Shown here piece by piece: positions 16,269 through 24,970 of a stretch of DNA of 32,818 nucleotides. The notes beneath the pieces were generated by a model that ran no database searches, was not told the DNA's origin, and saw only the letters and a program-made list of their open reading frames with translations. Position numbers and translations under genes: made by a program. Each line of letters begins with the position of its first letter. Within the stretch, counting starts at the first letter, position 1. Source of the DNA: Pseudoduganella namucuonensis (lineage in GTDB: Bacteria; Pseudomonadota; Gammaproteobacteria; Burkholderiales; Burkholderiaceae_D); the NCBI RefSeq assembly GCF_900116645.1, contig NZ_FPBO01000057.1:1-32818 (forward strand), read 5' to 3'.

Positions 16269-19200
16269 ATGCCTGCAGCCCCTCCCGCAGCTGATAGCAA
16301 GAAGCCCGCCGCCGCGCCGAAGGCCGATGCCGCGCCGGGCAAGGACGCCGCCAAGCCCGGAGGCAAGCAGGAGGCGAAGGCGGGCGGCAAGGCCGAAGCC
16401 AAGCCGGAGTCCAAGGGCGCCGGCGCCAAGGCGGGCGGCAAGCCCGGGGACAAGGCCGGTGGCGCCGAGGGCGGCGCGAAATCGCCCGCCGCGGAGTCGC
16501 CCGGCCAGCGCTTCGACCGCATGGCCGTGCGCGCCAAGCTGGCGGTGAGCGAACCGGGCGACGCGGTCGAGCGCGAGGCGGACGCCGTCGCCGATAAAGT
16601 GATGCGAATGCCCGAACCCGCGGCGGCGGCGCCGAAGTCCAAGGGCGGGGGAGCCCAGCCCGCCGCACCGGGCGTGCAGCGCAAGGAGGCGGCGGGCGAA
16701 CAGCCCAAGACCTCCGCGCCGTCCGCGCCCAAGGCCGGCGGGGCGGGCGGCGCCAAGTCCGCGGTCCAGCGCAAGGAGGCGGACGCCAGCGACAAGAACC
16801 AGCCGCCGGCGCCGGAGAGCACGCAAGACATCGTCGGCCGCCTCGGCCCCGGCGAGGCGCTGGATCCGGACACCGCCGCCTACTTTGAAAAACGCCTGGG
16901 CCATGAGCTGGGCCACGTCCGCATCCACACCGACGCGGCGGCGGCGCTGAGCGCCGCGCAGATCCAGGCGCGCGCCTTCACCTACGGCACGCACATCGCC
17001 TTCGCCAGCGGCCAGTACCAGCCCAACACCGAAAGCGGCAAGCGCCTGCTGGCCCACGAACTGGCGCACGTGATGCAGCAATCGGAGGGCAGCATTTCCC
17101 GCATGCTGATGCGCACGCCCGCCGCCGCGCCGTCGGGAGGGGGCGGCGGCGATTTCGAAGTCAGCAAGTCGATGCTGGAGGTCCCGCCCATCAAGGGACG
17201 CCATGTGGGCGGCTACAAGGTGCTGGCCGGCGCGAGCAACCTGAAACGCAAGGGCGCCTACGACGCCAGCACGCGCGGCACCAAGCAGATAGGCGAATGG
17301 ACCAAGGCCGTGAAGCCGGACCTGAACAAGATCCCGGCCGACCGCCGTCCCAGCGCCGCCTCGGGCTTCGACCTGCACCTCGAGACGGCGGGCGGCGCCA
17401 AGACCAAGGTGATCAAGGCCGCCAGCCAGGACGAGCTGACACGCCTGCTGCAGATCCCGACCTGGAACGCCGCCGGCGAGGACATTCAGTTCCAGGTCGA
17501 CCACATGGTCGAATACCAGTTGGGCGGCGCGGATGCGATCGACAACATGGAGCTGCTGAACCAAGCCCACAACGGCAGCGTGGGCAGCTCCTTCAGCCAC
17601 GGCATCAAGAAGACCATCAGGGCCGAGATCGAGGCCGATCCGGCCAAGCCCGCGCTGGCCAATTACGCCGGACCGAAAAACGCCGCTGGCCTGCCCACGG
17701 CGGAAGGCGTGATGGAGGCGATGACGATCGTCTTCAAGAGTGTGCAGGGCCGGGCGCGCGAATCGGGCCGCAAGGAGGGCGGTTCCATGTTCTGGAGCAA
17801 AGAGCAGATCGAGGCGCTGGACCATGTGATACCGCAGCTGGGCGGCGGCGGCAATTTCGACGGTTCCGAGACCAGTTTCATCCTGCTCTCACCCAGCGGC
17901 AATCTGCAGATCGCCGCGCTGGCCCACGGCAAAAGCCAGAACAAGATCGCGATAGGCCCCGGCCAGGCCGGCGGGATGGCCGGCTTCAAGATGAAGCAAC
18001 TGACCCTGCAGAACGGCTACAAGGACGCGGCGGCGGGCGCCAACATCGGCACGCTGGATGGCACGCTGGACTTCGGTCCGGCGGTCGCCATCCCGCCGGG
18101 TAACGTTAGTGTGCCGGTGTCGCAGAACGTGGCGGGCAAGTACGCGGGCAGGCTGGGAACCCCCACGGGCGAAGGCATGCCGAACGAGGTCGACTTCAAG
18201 CCCATGAGCCCATTGAAGCTCAGCGACATCACTTTCGGCAAAGGCGTCTACGGCAAGGCCATGCTGCACCCCAGCCACCCCGCGCTGAGCGGCGTGAGCA
18301 TCCCCGCGCAGATCATGGACGGCAAGCTGGGATTGTTCTACACGCTGGACGCCACCCAGCTGGCCGGCAAACTCAAGATCCCCGGCCTGAAAATCGACTC
18401 GGCGGGCGTGACGCTGGGCTACGACGGCACCGAGTTCAGCGTGATGGGCGGCGTGGAGTTCACGATACAGAAGTTCGGCAGCGGCTACCTGAACGCCTCC
18501 ATCGACACGGCCAAGAACTTCACGCTGGAGGGCGGCTTCCGGGCCGATACCCGCCTGTTCGACGAAGCGAGCATGAAGCTCTGGTACCGAAGCAAGGGCG
18601 GCTTCGGCGGCAGCGGCACGCTGGCCATCACCAAGCCGGGCAAGATCAAGGGCTTGAAAAGCGCGCGCCTGACGGCGAAGTACGAGGACTCGGTGTTCAC
18701 GGCGACCGGCGACGTCGCGCCGGACATCCCAGGCCTGAAGGCCGCCTCGCTCAGTGTGAAGTACGAGAACGACGCGCTGGACATCACCGGCACGCTCGGC
18801 ATCGACGACAAGGTGCCGGGCGTGGAAAAGGCCGACATCACGGTCAACGTGAAGCAGGCCGATGCCGGTTGGAAGGTGGGCGCCAGCGGCACGGTCACGC
18901 CCAAGCTGCCGGGCCTGAGCGGCGCGCAGCTGGCGTTCACGTACGACGACGGCGAAGTGCTGATCGAGGGCGAGTTCGAAGTCAAGAAGGGACCGCTGGA
19001 CGGCAAGGTCAAGGCCGGCGTGACCAACGCCGAGGTGGACGAGACGGGCAAGCGCACCGGCAAAGGCTCGGGCGAGGCGTTCAAGGTCTATGGTGCGGCC
19101 GACATCAAGGCCGAATTCATCAAGGACAAGCTGGACGGCATGCTGAAACTGCGCCTGCTGCCGGACGGCTCGGTGCGGGTGGGCGGGGGGCTGAAGACCA

Positions 19201-22200
19201 AGGACTTCGAGGTCTTCCCCAAATACCCCAAGGACGGCGGCGAATTCTTCAACAAGAGCTTCTCCACGCCGCCGGTGCCCTTGCCAGGCCTGGGTTTTTC
19301 GGTGGGTTCCGTCAGCGTCGGCATCACGTTCTCGGCTTCGATCACTGCCAAGGCCTACGCCAGCATCGGACCCGGCAAGCTGACCGGCATCAACCTGAAG
19401 GTCGAGGAGTTCGATCCCGCCACGGTGGACTTCAACACGCTGGAGATCAGCGGCGGCGGCGCCTTCGAGGTCTACGGCGACGCCGGTTTCGGCGCGGACG
19501 CCAGGATCAATCTCATCTTCGGCGCCGCGATCGCGGAACTGGTGGGCAGCGTGGGCGTGGAGGCCAAGGCCGGCCTGCCCGCCGACAAGCCCATTTTGAA
19601 CGCCAAGTCGGACTTCACCTACAGCCAGGCCAAGGGCCTGGACATCAGCAACACCTTCAACCTCAACATCTCTCCCGAGCTTAAGTTCCGCCTGTTCGGC
19701 TCCGTCGCGGCGCGGCTCAACGTCATCGTCGACACCATCACGGTGTGGGAAAAGGACTGGACGCTGGCCGAGGCCGCGTACAAGCTCCCCGTGGGCATCA
19801 ACGCCACCGGTTCCATGGGCTACAACTCCAAGACCGGCAAGATCCGGCCCGAAAGTCCTTCCGAGGCCATCAAGGTCGAGAAGCCCTCGCTGGAAGCGGA
19901 TACGATGAAGGACGTCGTATTGGGCAATTCGGCGCCGCCGAAGGTGAAGTCCGAAGCGGAGGGCGGCGGCAAGGCGCCCGACACCCAGGTCAAGCCCAAG
20001 CGCGAGGAGGGAGCGGCCGGCGCGCCGCCCGCGGCGGCCGGCGGCGTGGACGAGGACATCGTCAGCCGCCTCGGCACCGGCGCGCCGCTGGAGGACGCCG
20101 TGCGCGGCGAGTTCGAGCAGCGCTTCAAGGCGGACCTGTCCCATGTGCGCATCTACACCGGCCCCAACGCGGCCTTCAAGGCCAAGGAACTGAACGCCAA
20201 GGCCTTCTCGGTGGGCGAGCATATCGCCTTCGCCGAAGGCCAATATCAACCCGACACGCCGGAGGGCAAACAGCTGATCGCGCACGAGCTGGCGCACGTG
20301 ATGCAGCAGCAGGGCGGCGCCGCGCGGCAGGTCGCCCGTTGCGAGCCCGGGTCCGCGCCAGCCGCGCCGTCACCGGCACCTGCGGCCGCAGCGACTCCTT
20401 CCACGCCCGCGCCCACCGGCGCCGCCGCGCCGCCGTCCGCCGCCGGCGGCGCCACGGGCTCCGCCGGCCGTGGCCTGATCCAGGTCCCCGCCCTCAAGCT
20501 GCCGGAACTGAAATACAGCTCCGCCCTGGAGAACAACCACCGCAAGACGGCCTACGACAACGCGCTGGGCCGCACGCTGATACGCCCGGCGGGCTACCGG
20601 CGGGCCGACGTCGACTCGCGCCAGCGCACCCTGTGGACCGGCGCCACCCGCGCCGGCGACCTGCGCACGCAACTGGCGGACAAGGTGCGTGGGCTGGAGC
20701 CGGACAAGGTCTACATCGCCGTGCCGCGCACGCTGACGCTGGCCAACGCCGGCCAGCACGTGATCGTCGGCGCGCCGAACGAACTGGCGCTGGCCATGCG
20801 CCAGCCCCGCTGGGACAGGCAGGGACGGGTCGATCCCAACCCCTTCGAGATCGACCACATCGTCGAGCTGCAGGTCGGCGGCCCCGGCTACGACATACTG
20901 GACAACCTGGAGCTGCTGGAACGCACCGCCAACGGCGCCTCCGGGCGCGCCATCGACGGCTACATGGACGAGGCGCTGGCCGACTATCTGCGCTCGCCGG
21001 CGGCCGCCGCGTTGCCCGACACGGACAAGAACGCCGAGGTCCTCAAGCGCCAGTACCGCGTGCAGTTCCAGGGCTTCGCCGTGCAGGGCACGCCCGCCGC
21101 CGGCAAGCGCTGGACGCTGGCCGAGGTGCGGGCGGCCGATCCCGCCGAGGGCCTGCGCATCTACGATCCGTCCGATCTCACCAGCCCGGCGCCGACGGAC
21201 CCCAACGCCATACTGCGTCCCTGGCCGGCCGGCGTGGACGCCACGCGCTTCACGGGTTCGCCCAACACGCTGGTGCTGTACCCCAGCGTGCGCGGCGGCC
21301 AGCCGCGCCAGGTGCCGCTGCGCGACGGCCAGCCCGCCGATCCCGGCGGCGTGCTGCAGGGCTGGCTGCCCGGCATCGACATCGGCGAACTCAATTTCAC
21401 GCTGAACGACACGGGGGACGGCCCCATAGGCCGCATACGCGGCCGCCTGAATCACGCGCAACTGGCCGAATCGGCCCGGGTCGACGTGGACATGACGATC
21501 AAGCGCCGGCGCGGCCTGGCCAACGCCGGCGTGCTGGACACGGAGGCGCTGCGCTCGCGTTTCGAGGGCTTGCTGCGGGACGGCGGCGTGACTGCGTTCA
21601 GTCCCGTCATCGTCGACGAGGTCGATGTGCTGCCCGGCGTCGGCCTGTACATCGCGGGCCGCGTCGAGCCCACCATCGAGATGATACGCAACGCCAGCCT
21701 GGACTTCCAGGTGCGCGGCAATGAGCTGATCGTCTCCAAGACCTTCTACGGAGGCGACATCCAGCTGGGCGGCCCGCTGCGCGTGGACGGCAGCGACCTC
21801 ACCGTCGGCCTGGGCACGCGCACCGGCCTGAATGTCAGCGGCGGCATCGCCTTCAGCATCGACCGGCTGGGGCAGGGCACCCTGCGCGGCGCGGGCCGCG
21901 GCCGCGAGTTCGCCGTCGAGGGCAATTTCGCCTTCGACCGCGGCCTGTTCGACGCGGACGCCAACATCAGCCTGGCCTACCGGCGCGGTCCGGACGCGCC
22001 GGACGGCAAACTGTCCGGTGCCGGCACCGTCACCATAGGGGAGGGCAAGGTGCGCGGCGTGCGCGGCGCCACCGTGCGCGCCGAGTTCGACGGCGAGCGC
22101 CGCTCCCTGGACGGCACCGCGCAGCTGGACATACCTGGCGTGGAGTCGGCCACGCTGGGTGTGCGGTTCACGCCGGAGGACGGCACCACCATCTCGGGCA

Positions 22201-23339
22201 GCGCGCGCTTCCGCGACCAGCCGGGCATACGCAACGGCCAGATCACGGCGACGCTGACGGAGGCCGACGGCGGCTGGACCATGTCCGCGCGCGGCGGCGC
22301 CGAGGCCACCTTCGCCGGCATCACCGCCACGCTGGACGCCAGCTACGACGACGGCCTGTTCAAGTTCTCCGCCGAGGCGCCGTTCGCGGCCGGCCCCGCC
22401 ACCGGCAATGTGCTGGTCGGCGTGACCAATGGCGACGTGGACGACGACGGCAACGTCACCGGCGCCGGCGGGGGCACCGAGTTGAAAGGTTTCGGCAACG
22501 GCACCGTGAACGTGCGGCTCACCGAGCATTTGCAGGGCGGCGTCGGACTGAAGGTGCGGCCGTCCGGCGAACTGCTGGTCAGCGGCCGCATAGGCATACC
22601 GGGCAGCGTCGAGCTGTTCGGCCAGTATCCGCCGCCGGACCGCGCTCGGCGCGAACTGTTCCACATGCCCACCGTGTCCATCCCGCTGGTCGGTTTCGCC
22701 GTGGGCGGCAACACGGTGGGCCTGGCGCTCACCATCAACGGCCGCATCACCGGCTACGCCCATGTCGGTCCCGGCCTGCTGACGCAGGCCGAGATCATGG
22801 TGGAGGATTTCAATCCCGCCCAGCCGGAGTCGCTGCGCGTGACCGGCGGCGCCACCTTCGACCTGCCCGCCGCCGCCGGGGTGGAGGCGGGACTGGACGC
22901 GGGCGTCTCGCTGGGCGCGGCCGTGGTGCGGTCCACCGCCGGCATCAACGTTTCCGCCGCGGCGGGCGTGGAGGCGCATGTGACGCCGCACGTGGATCTG
23001 GATTGGACCCAGGCGGACGGCCTGCACGTGCACGGGGACTTGAACGCCTCGCTGTCGCCGCAACTCAGATTCAGCCTGATCGGCTACGCCGAGGTCGTGG
23101 CCGACGCCTTCGTCACCAGCTTCACGCTGTGGCGCAAGGACTGGAACCTGGCCGAACGCAGTATAGGGAGTTCGCTGTCGCTGGGGTTGAACGTGCCGGT
23201 GGACTATTACAGCGACGACCGCGGCGTGGTGTTCGATCCCAACCAGGTGAGCTTCACCGTGCCGGAACTGAACGCGGACACGCTATCCTCGCTGCTGGAG
23301 GATGGCGGCGAGCACGTGGAGGACAATCCCCCCGCATGA
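16269..23339 (+). CDS. Giant eCIS core (DUF4157) protein, duplicated module with HNH-like segments
   Basis: The protein has 2356 residues. An Ala/Lys/Gly-rich disordered start leads to EPGDAVEREADAVADKVMRM (residues ~96-115) and two VQRK motifs (136, 166), which typically precede eCIS core domains. Module A has an eCIS core domain (~187-275) with HELGH at 212-216 and HELAH at 263-267. An HNH-like segment follows: Asp411-His412, then QLGG, Asn426, His434-Asn435. Next comes a beta-rich region (~560-1235) with repeats such as IPGLKAASLSVKYENDALDI. Module B repeats this order: core ~1263-1350 with HELAH at 1339-1343, HNH-like Asp1529-His1530, Asn1546, Asn1555, then beta-rich to the end. Both beta regions end in matching blocks (VWEKDWTLAE and LWRKDWNLAE). 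Known DUF4157 proteins in eCIS loci are mostly candidate cargo or effectors; nuclease activity here is inference. No adjacent immunity gene is evident. The gene ends the operon, convergent with the next gene. Confidence 0.92.
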   Translation: MPAAPPAADSKKPAAAPKADAAPGKDAAKPGGKQEAKAGGKAEAKPESKGAGAKAGGKPGDKAGGAEGGAKSPAAESPGQRFDRMAVRAKLAVSEPGDAVEREADAVADKVMRMPEPAAAAPKSKGGGAQPAAPGVQRKEAAGEQPKTSAPSAPKAGGAGGAKSAVQRKEADASDKNQPPAPESTQDIVGRLGPGEALDPDTAAYFEKRLGHELGHVRIHTDAAAALSAAQIQARAFTYGTHIAFASGQYQPNTESGKRLLAHELAHVMQQSEGSISRMLMRTPAAAPSGGGGGDFEVSKSMLEVPPIKGRHVGGYKVLAGASNLKRKGAYDASTRGTKQIGEWTKAVKPDLNKIPADRRPSAASGFDLHLETAGGAKTKVIKAASQDELTRLLQIPTWNAAGEDIQFQVDHMVEYQLGGADAIDNMELLNQAHNGSVGSSFSHGIKKTIRAEIEADPAKPALANYAGPKNAAGLPTAEGVMEAMTIVFKSVQGRARESGRKEGGSMFWSKEQIEALDHVIPQLGGGGNFDGSETSFILLSPSGNLQIAALAHGKSQNKIAIGPGQAGGMAGFKMKQLTLQNGYKDAAAGANIGTLDGTLDFGPAVAIPPGNVSVPVSQNVAGKYAGRLGTPTGEGMPNEVDFKPMSPLKLSDITFGKGVYGKAMLHPSHPALSGVSIPAQIMDGKLGLFYTLDATQLAGKLKIPGLKIDSAGVTLGYDGTEFSVMGGVEFTIQKFGSGYLNASIDTAKNFTLEGGFRADTRLFDEASMKLWYRSKGGFGGSGTLAITKPGKIKGLKSARLTAKYEDSVFTATGDVAPDIPGLKAASLSVKYENDALDITGTLGIDDKVPGVEKADITVNVKQADAGWKVGASGTVTPKLPGLSGAQLAFTYDDGEVLIEGEFEVKKGPLDGKVKAGVTNAEVDETGKRTGKGSGEAFKVYGAADIKAEFIKDKLDGMLKLRLLPDGSVRVGGGLKTKDFEVFPKYPKDGGEFFNKSFSTPPVPLPGLGFSVGSVSVGITFSASITAKAYASIGPGKLTGINLKVEEFDPATVDFNTLEISGGGAFEVYGDAGFGADARINLIFGAAIAELVGSVGVEAKAGLPADKPILNAKSDFTYSQAKGLDISNTFNLNISPELKFRLFGSVAARLNVIVDTITVWEKDWTLAEAAYKLPVGINATGSMGYNSKTGKIRPESPSEAIKVEKPSLEADTMKDVVLGNSAPPKVKSEAEGGGKAPDTQVKPKREEGAAGAPPAAAGGVDEDIVSRLGTGAPLEDAVRGEFEQRFKADLSHVRIYTGPNAAFKAKELNAKAFSVGEHIAFAEGQYQPDTPEGKQLIAHELAHVMQQQGGAARQVARCEPGSAPAAPSPAPAAAATPSTPAPTGAAAPPSAAGGATGSAGRGLIQVPALKLPELKYSSALENNHRKTAYDNALGRTLIRPAGYRRADVDSRQRTLWTGATRAGDLRTQLADKVRGLEPDKVYIAVPRTLTLANAGQHVIVGAPNELALAMRQPRWDRQGRVDPNPFEIDHIVELQVGGPGYDILDNLELLERTANGASGRAIDGYMDEALADYLRSPAAAALPDTDKNAEVLKRQYRVQFQGFAVQGTPAAGKRWTLAEVRAADPAEGLRIYDPSDLTSPAPTDPNAILRPWPAGVDATRFTGSPNTLVLYPSVRGGQPRQVPLRDGQPADPGGVLQGWLPGIDIGELNFTLNDTGDGPIGRIRGRLNHAQLAESARVDVDMTIKRRRGLANAGVLDTEALRSRFEGLLRDGGVTAFSPVIVDEVDVLPGVGLYIAGRVEPTIEMIRNASLDFQVRGNELIVSKTFYGGDIQLGGPLRVDGSDLTVGLGTRTGLNVSGGIAFSIDRLGQGTLRGAGRGREFAVEGNFAFDRGLFDADANISLAYRRGPDAPDGKLSGAGTVTIGEGKVRGVRGATVRAEFDGERRSLDGTAQLDIPGVESATLGVRFTPEDGTTISGSARFRDQPGIRNGQITATLTEADGGWTMSARGGAEATFAGITATLDASYDDGLFKFSAEAPFAAGPATGNVLVGVTNGDVDDDGNVTGAGGGTELKGFGNGTVNVRLTEHLQGGVGLKVRPSGELLVSGRIGIPGSVELFGQYPPPDRARRELFHMPTVSIPLVGFAVGGNTVGLALTINGRITGYAHVGPGLLTQAEIMVEDFNPAQPESLRVTGGATFDLPAAAGVEAGLDAGVSLGAAVVRSTAGINVSAAAGVEAHVTPHVDLDWTQADGLHVHGDLNASLSPQLRFSLIGYAEVVADAFVTSFTLWRKDWNLAERSIGSSLSLGLNVPVDYYSDDRGVVFDPNQVSFTVPELNADTLSSLLEDGGEHVEDNPPA

Positions 23340-23343
23340 CGGC

Positions 23344-24006
23344 TCACCACTTGCAGCCCGAGTCCTTCTTGTCGGTGAGGAGGATAAGGGGCACGATCAC
23401 GATGGCCAGCACGCCGGTGCCGGCCGCCACGTTCTTGCAGTCGGCGCGCGCCGCGCCGGCCACATTGCGCCCCAGTTCCGAGCCTGAACGGATGGGGTTG
23501 ATCGGCTTGTCGTAGATCTGCGCCACGGCCGGGTCGTCCCTGGTGGCCTTGGCCGTCGCCAGCTTGCGCGCGGACTTCAGCGCGGTGTTTGCGTCGAATT
23601 GGCCCGGCTCCGGCGCTGGCGTCTTGTGTTCGGCGAAGGGATCGGCCGGGTCTTGCGTCCGAGCCGGTGCCGCCGGCACCGACTTCGCCGCGACGGCCGC
23701 CGCGTCAGCCTCGGACTCCAAGGGCGCCTCGGCGGGCCGAGGCAGCGCCGCGATGACGCCGGCCGAAGCGGGCGCCGGCGGGAGGCGTGCCGCGCGCCGC
23801 GGCGCCCGCGCCGTCACGGTCTCCTCGCCGCTGGCCTGCGGGGCCGCAGCCGGCTCGGCCTTCGGCACCAGCCGCACCAGCATGCGCTGCGCTTCGGCCA
23901 CCGGCTGTTCGGGCGCGTGGCGGTAGCTGGCGGCCAGGTAGAGCAATCCCCCATGCAGCAACAGGGAAACCAGCAAGCCGGGAAGCAGGGAAGGGCGCTT
24001 ACGCAT
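23344..24006 (-). CDS. TonB-like single-pass membrane protein without TonB C-terminal domain
   Basis: The protein has 220 residues. A basic N-terminus (MRKRPS) precedes a hydrophobic helix at about residues 7-26 that contains the Ser14-x-x-x-His18 pattern of the TonB transmembrane segment. A long Pro/Ala-rich region follows, as in periplasm-spanning TonB/TolA linkers. There is no TonB_C beta domain. Instead the C-terminus has Cys190, a second hydrophobic stretch (GVLAIVIVPLILLTD, ~196-210), and a final GCKW with Cys218. The start overlaps the end of the upstream transporter gene by 8 nt, so the two are probably co-transcribed. Its stop lies 4 nt from the end of the convergent eCIS operon. The function is unknown; TonB-like energy transduction is suggested only by the first helix. 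Confidence 0.8.
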   Translation of the reverse strand: MRKRPSLLPGLLVSLLLHGGLLYLAASYRHAPEQPVAEAQRMLVRLVPKAEPAAAPQASGEETVTARAPRRAARLPPAPASAGVIAALPRPAEAPLESEADAAAVAAKSVPAAPARTQDPADPFAEHKTPAPEPGQFDANTALKSARKLATAKATRDDPAVAQIYDKPINPIRSGSELGRNVAGAARADCKNVAAGTGVLAIVIVPLILLTDKKDSGCKW

Positions 24007-24856
24007 GGCGCGGCCTCACGCTGGACCACATGACCGCCGCGATCACCAGCGCGCCGCCCAGCAGGACCATGAGGCCGGGCGCCGCGCCGAACAGCAGCCA
24101 CGCGAGCGCGATCGCGTAGACGGGCTCCATGCTGATCACGATGGCGACGGTCTGCGCCTTCACCCGCTCCAGCGCCTGGAGGAAGATGGTGTAGGCCAGC
24201 CCGGTGCAGACCGCGCCCAGGCAGGCCAGCAGCAGCCACTCGGCGCCGGGCAGGGAGGCCGCCTCGCGCCAGCCGAAAGGCGCGAGGGACAAGGCCGCCG
24301 CCAGGCACTGCCACCAGCACGATTGCGTGCCGCTCGCCGCCGTGGAGAGATAGCGGTTGAACACCGCGATGCAGGCGTAGATGGCGCCGGACAGTATGCC
24401 CCACAGCAGGCCGGCGGTGGCGCTGTCGGCCAGTTCGAACGACGGCGTGATGAGCACCATGCCCGCCGTCACCAGCAGCAGGATGCCGACGTCGGCCGCC
24501 TTCAGCCGCTCCCTGAGCACCGCCGCCTCCAGCAAGGCCACGAACACGGGAAAGGACGCGAAGCCCAGCGTGGCCAGCGCCACGCCGCCGGAACGCACCG
24601 CCTTGAAGAAGGTGATCCAGTGCAGCGTCAGCACCACACCGGCGAACAGCAGCCTGCCGATGTCGCGGCCGGACAGGCCATGCCAGGGCGCGCGCCGCGC
24701 CAGCACGGCCACGGCGCTCAGCGCCAGCACCGCGAACACGGTGCGGCCGAACACGATCATGATGGGGCTTGCGCTCATGTACTCGCCGAATAGCGCGGTG
24801 CTGCCAAAGAGCAGGGCGGCGAAATGGAGTTTGAGGAGCGCGCTCGATTGGGACAT
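23999..24856 (-). CDS. EamA/DMT-superfamily transporter
   Basis: This 285-residue integral membrane protein has about ten hydrophobic helices in two halves, the EamA drug/metabolite transporter layout. Typical elements are the first-half FASFPVFVALLEAAVLRERL (the 'P.f..ll....l.E.l' motif) and the second-half AIVISMEPVYAIALAWLLFG. EamA members export metabolites, amino acids or drugs; the substrate cannot be read from sequence. The start is the ATG at 24856. A plausible sigma70 promoter lies 31-59 nt upstream. The downstream TonB-like gene overlaps it by 8 nt. Confidence 0.93.
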   Translation of the reverse strand: MSQSSALLKLHFAALLFGSTALFGEYMSASPIMIVFGRTVFAVLALSAVAVLARRAPWHGLSGRDIGRLLFAGVVLTLHWITFFKAVRSGGVALATLGFASFPVFVALLEAAVLRERLKAADVGILLLVTAGMVLITPSFELADSATAGLLWGILSGAIYACIAVFNRYLSTAASGTQSCWWQCLAAALSLAPFGWREAASLPGAEWLLLACLGAVCTGLAYTIFLQALERVKAQTVAIVISMEPVYAIALAWLLFGAAPGLMVLLGGALVIAAVMWSSVRPRHA

Positions 24857-24886
24857 CGGATAAGCGGTTGATGGTGCCAGCGGGGG

Positions 24887-24915
24887 ATTATGGCCCCAGC
24901 CGGCCAGCGCGGCAA
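24887..24915 (-). promoter_or_regulatory. Candidate sigma70 promoter for the DMT transporter
   Basis: On the - strand, TTGCCG (24915-24910) and CATAAT (24892-24887) are separated by exactly 17 nt, matching the -35 and -10 consensus at 4/6 and 5/6. Transcription would start about 25 nt before the transporter ATG. This is sequence resemblance only. Confidence 0.4.
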
Positions 24916-24970
24916 GTGTGCGGACACCCGCCGCGCTTTAATATATTGACATTTTATTCGGGCGGGGCGA

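Noticed and set aside
12216..17825. Very long - strand open frame (about 1869 codons)
   Set aside because: It lies antisense to three well-supported eCIS genes; its His/Gln/Arg/Ala-rich composition is typical of the complementary strand of GC-rich coding DNA.
24937..24960. TTGACA-like sequence on the + strand in the AT-rich spot before the crotonase stop
   Set aside because: A + strand promoter here would point into the 3' end of the - strand crotonase gene with no + strand gene downstream; probably just AT-rich intergenic sequence.
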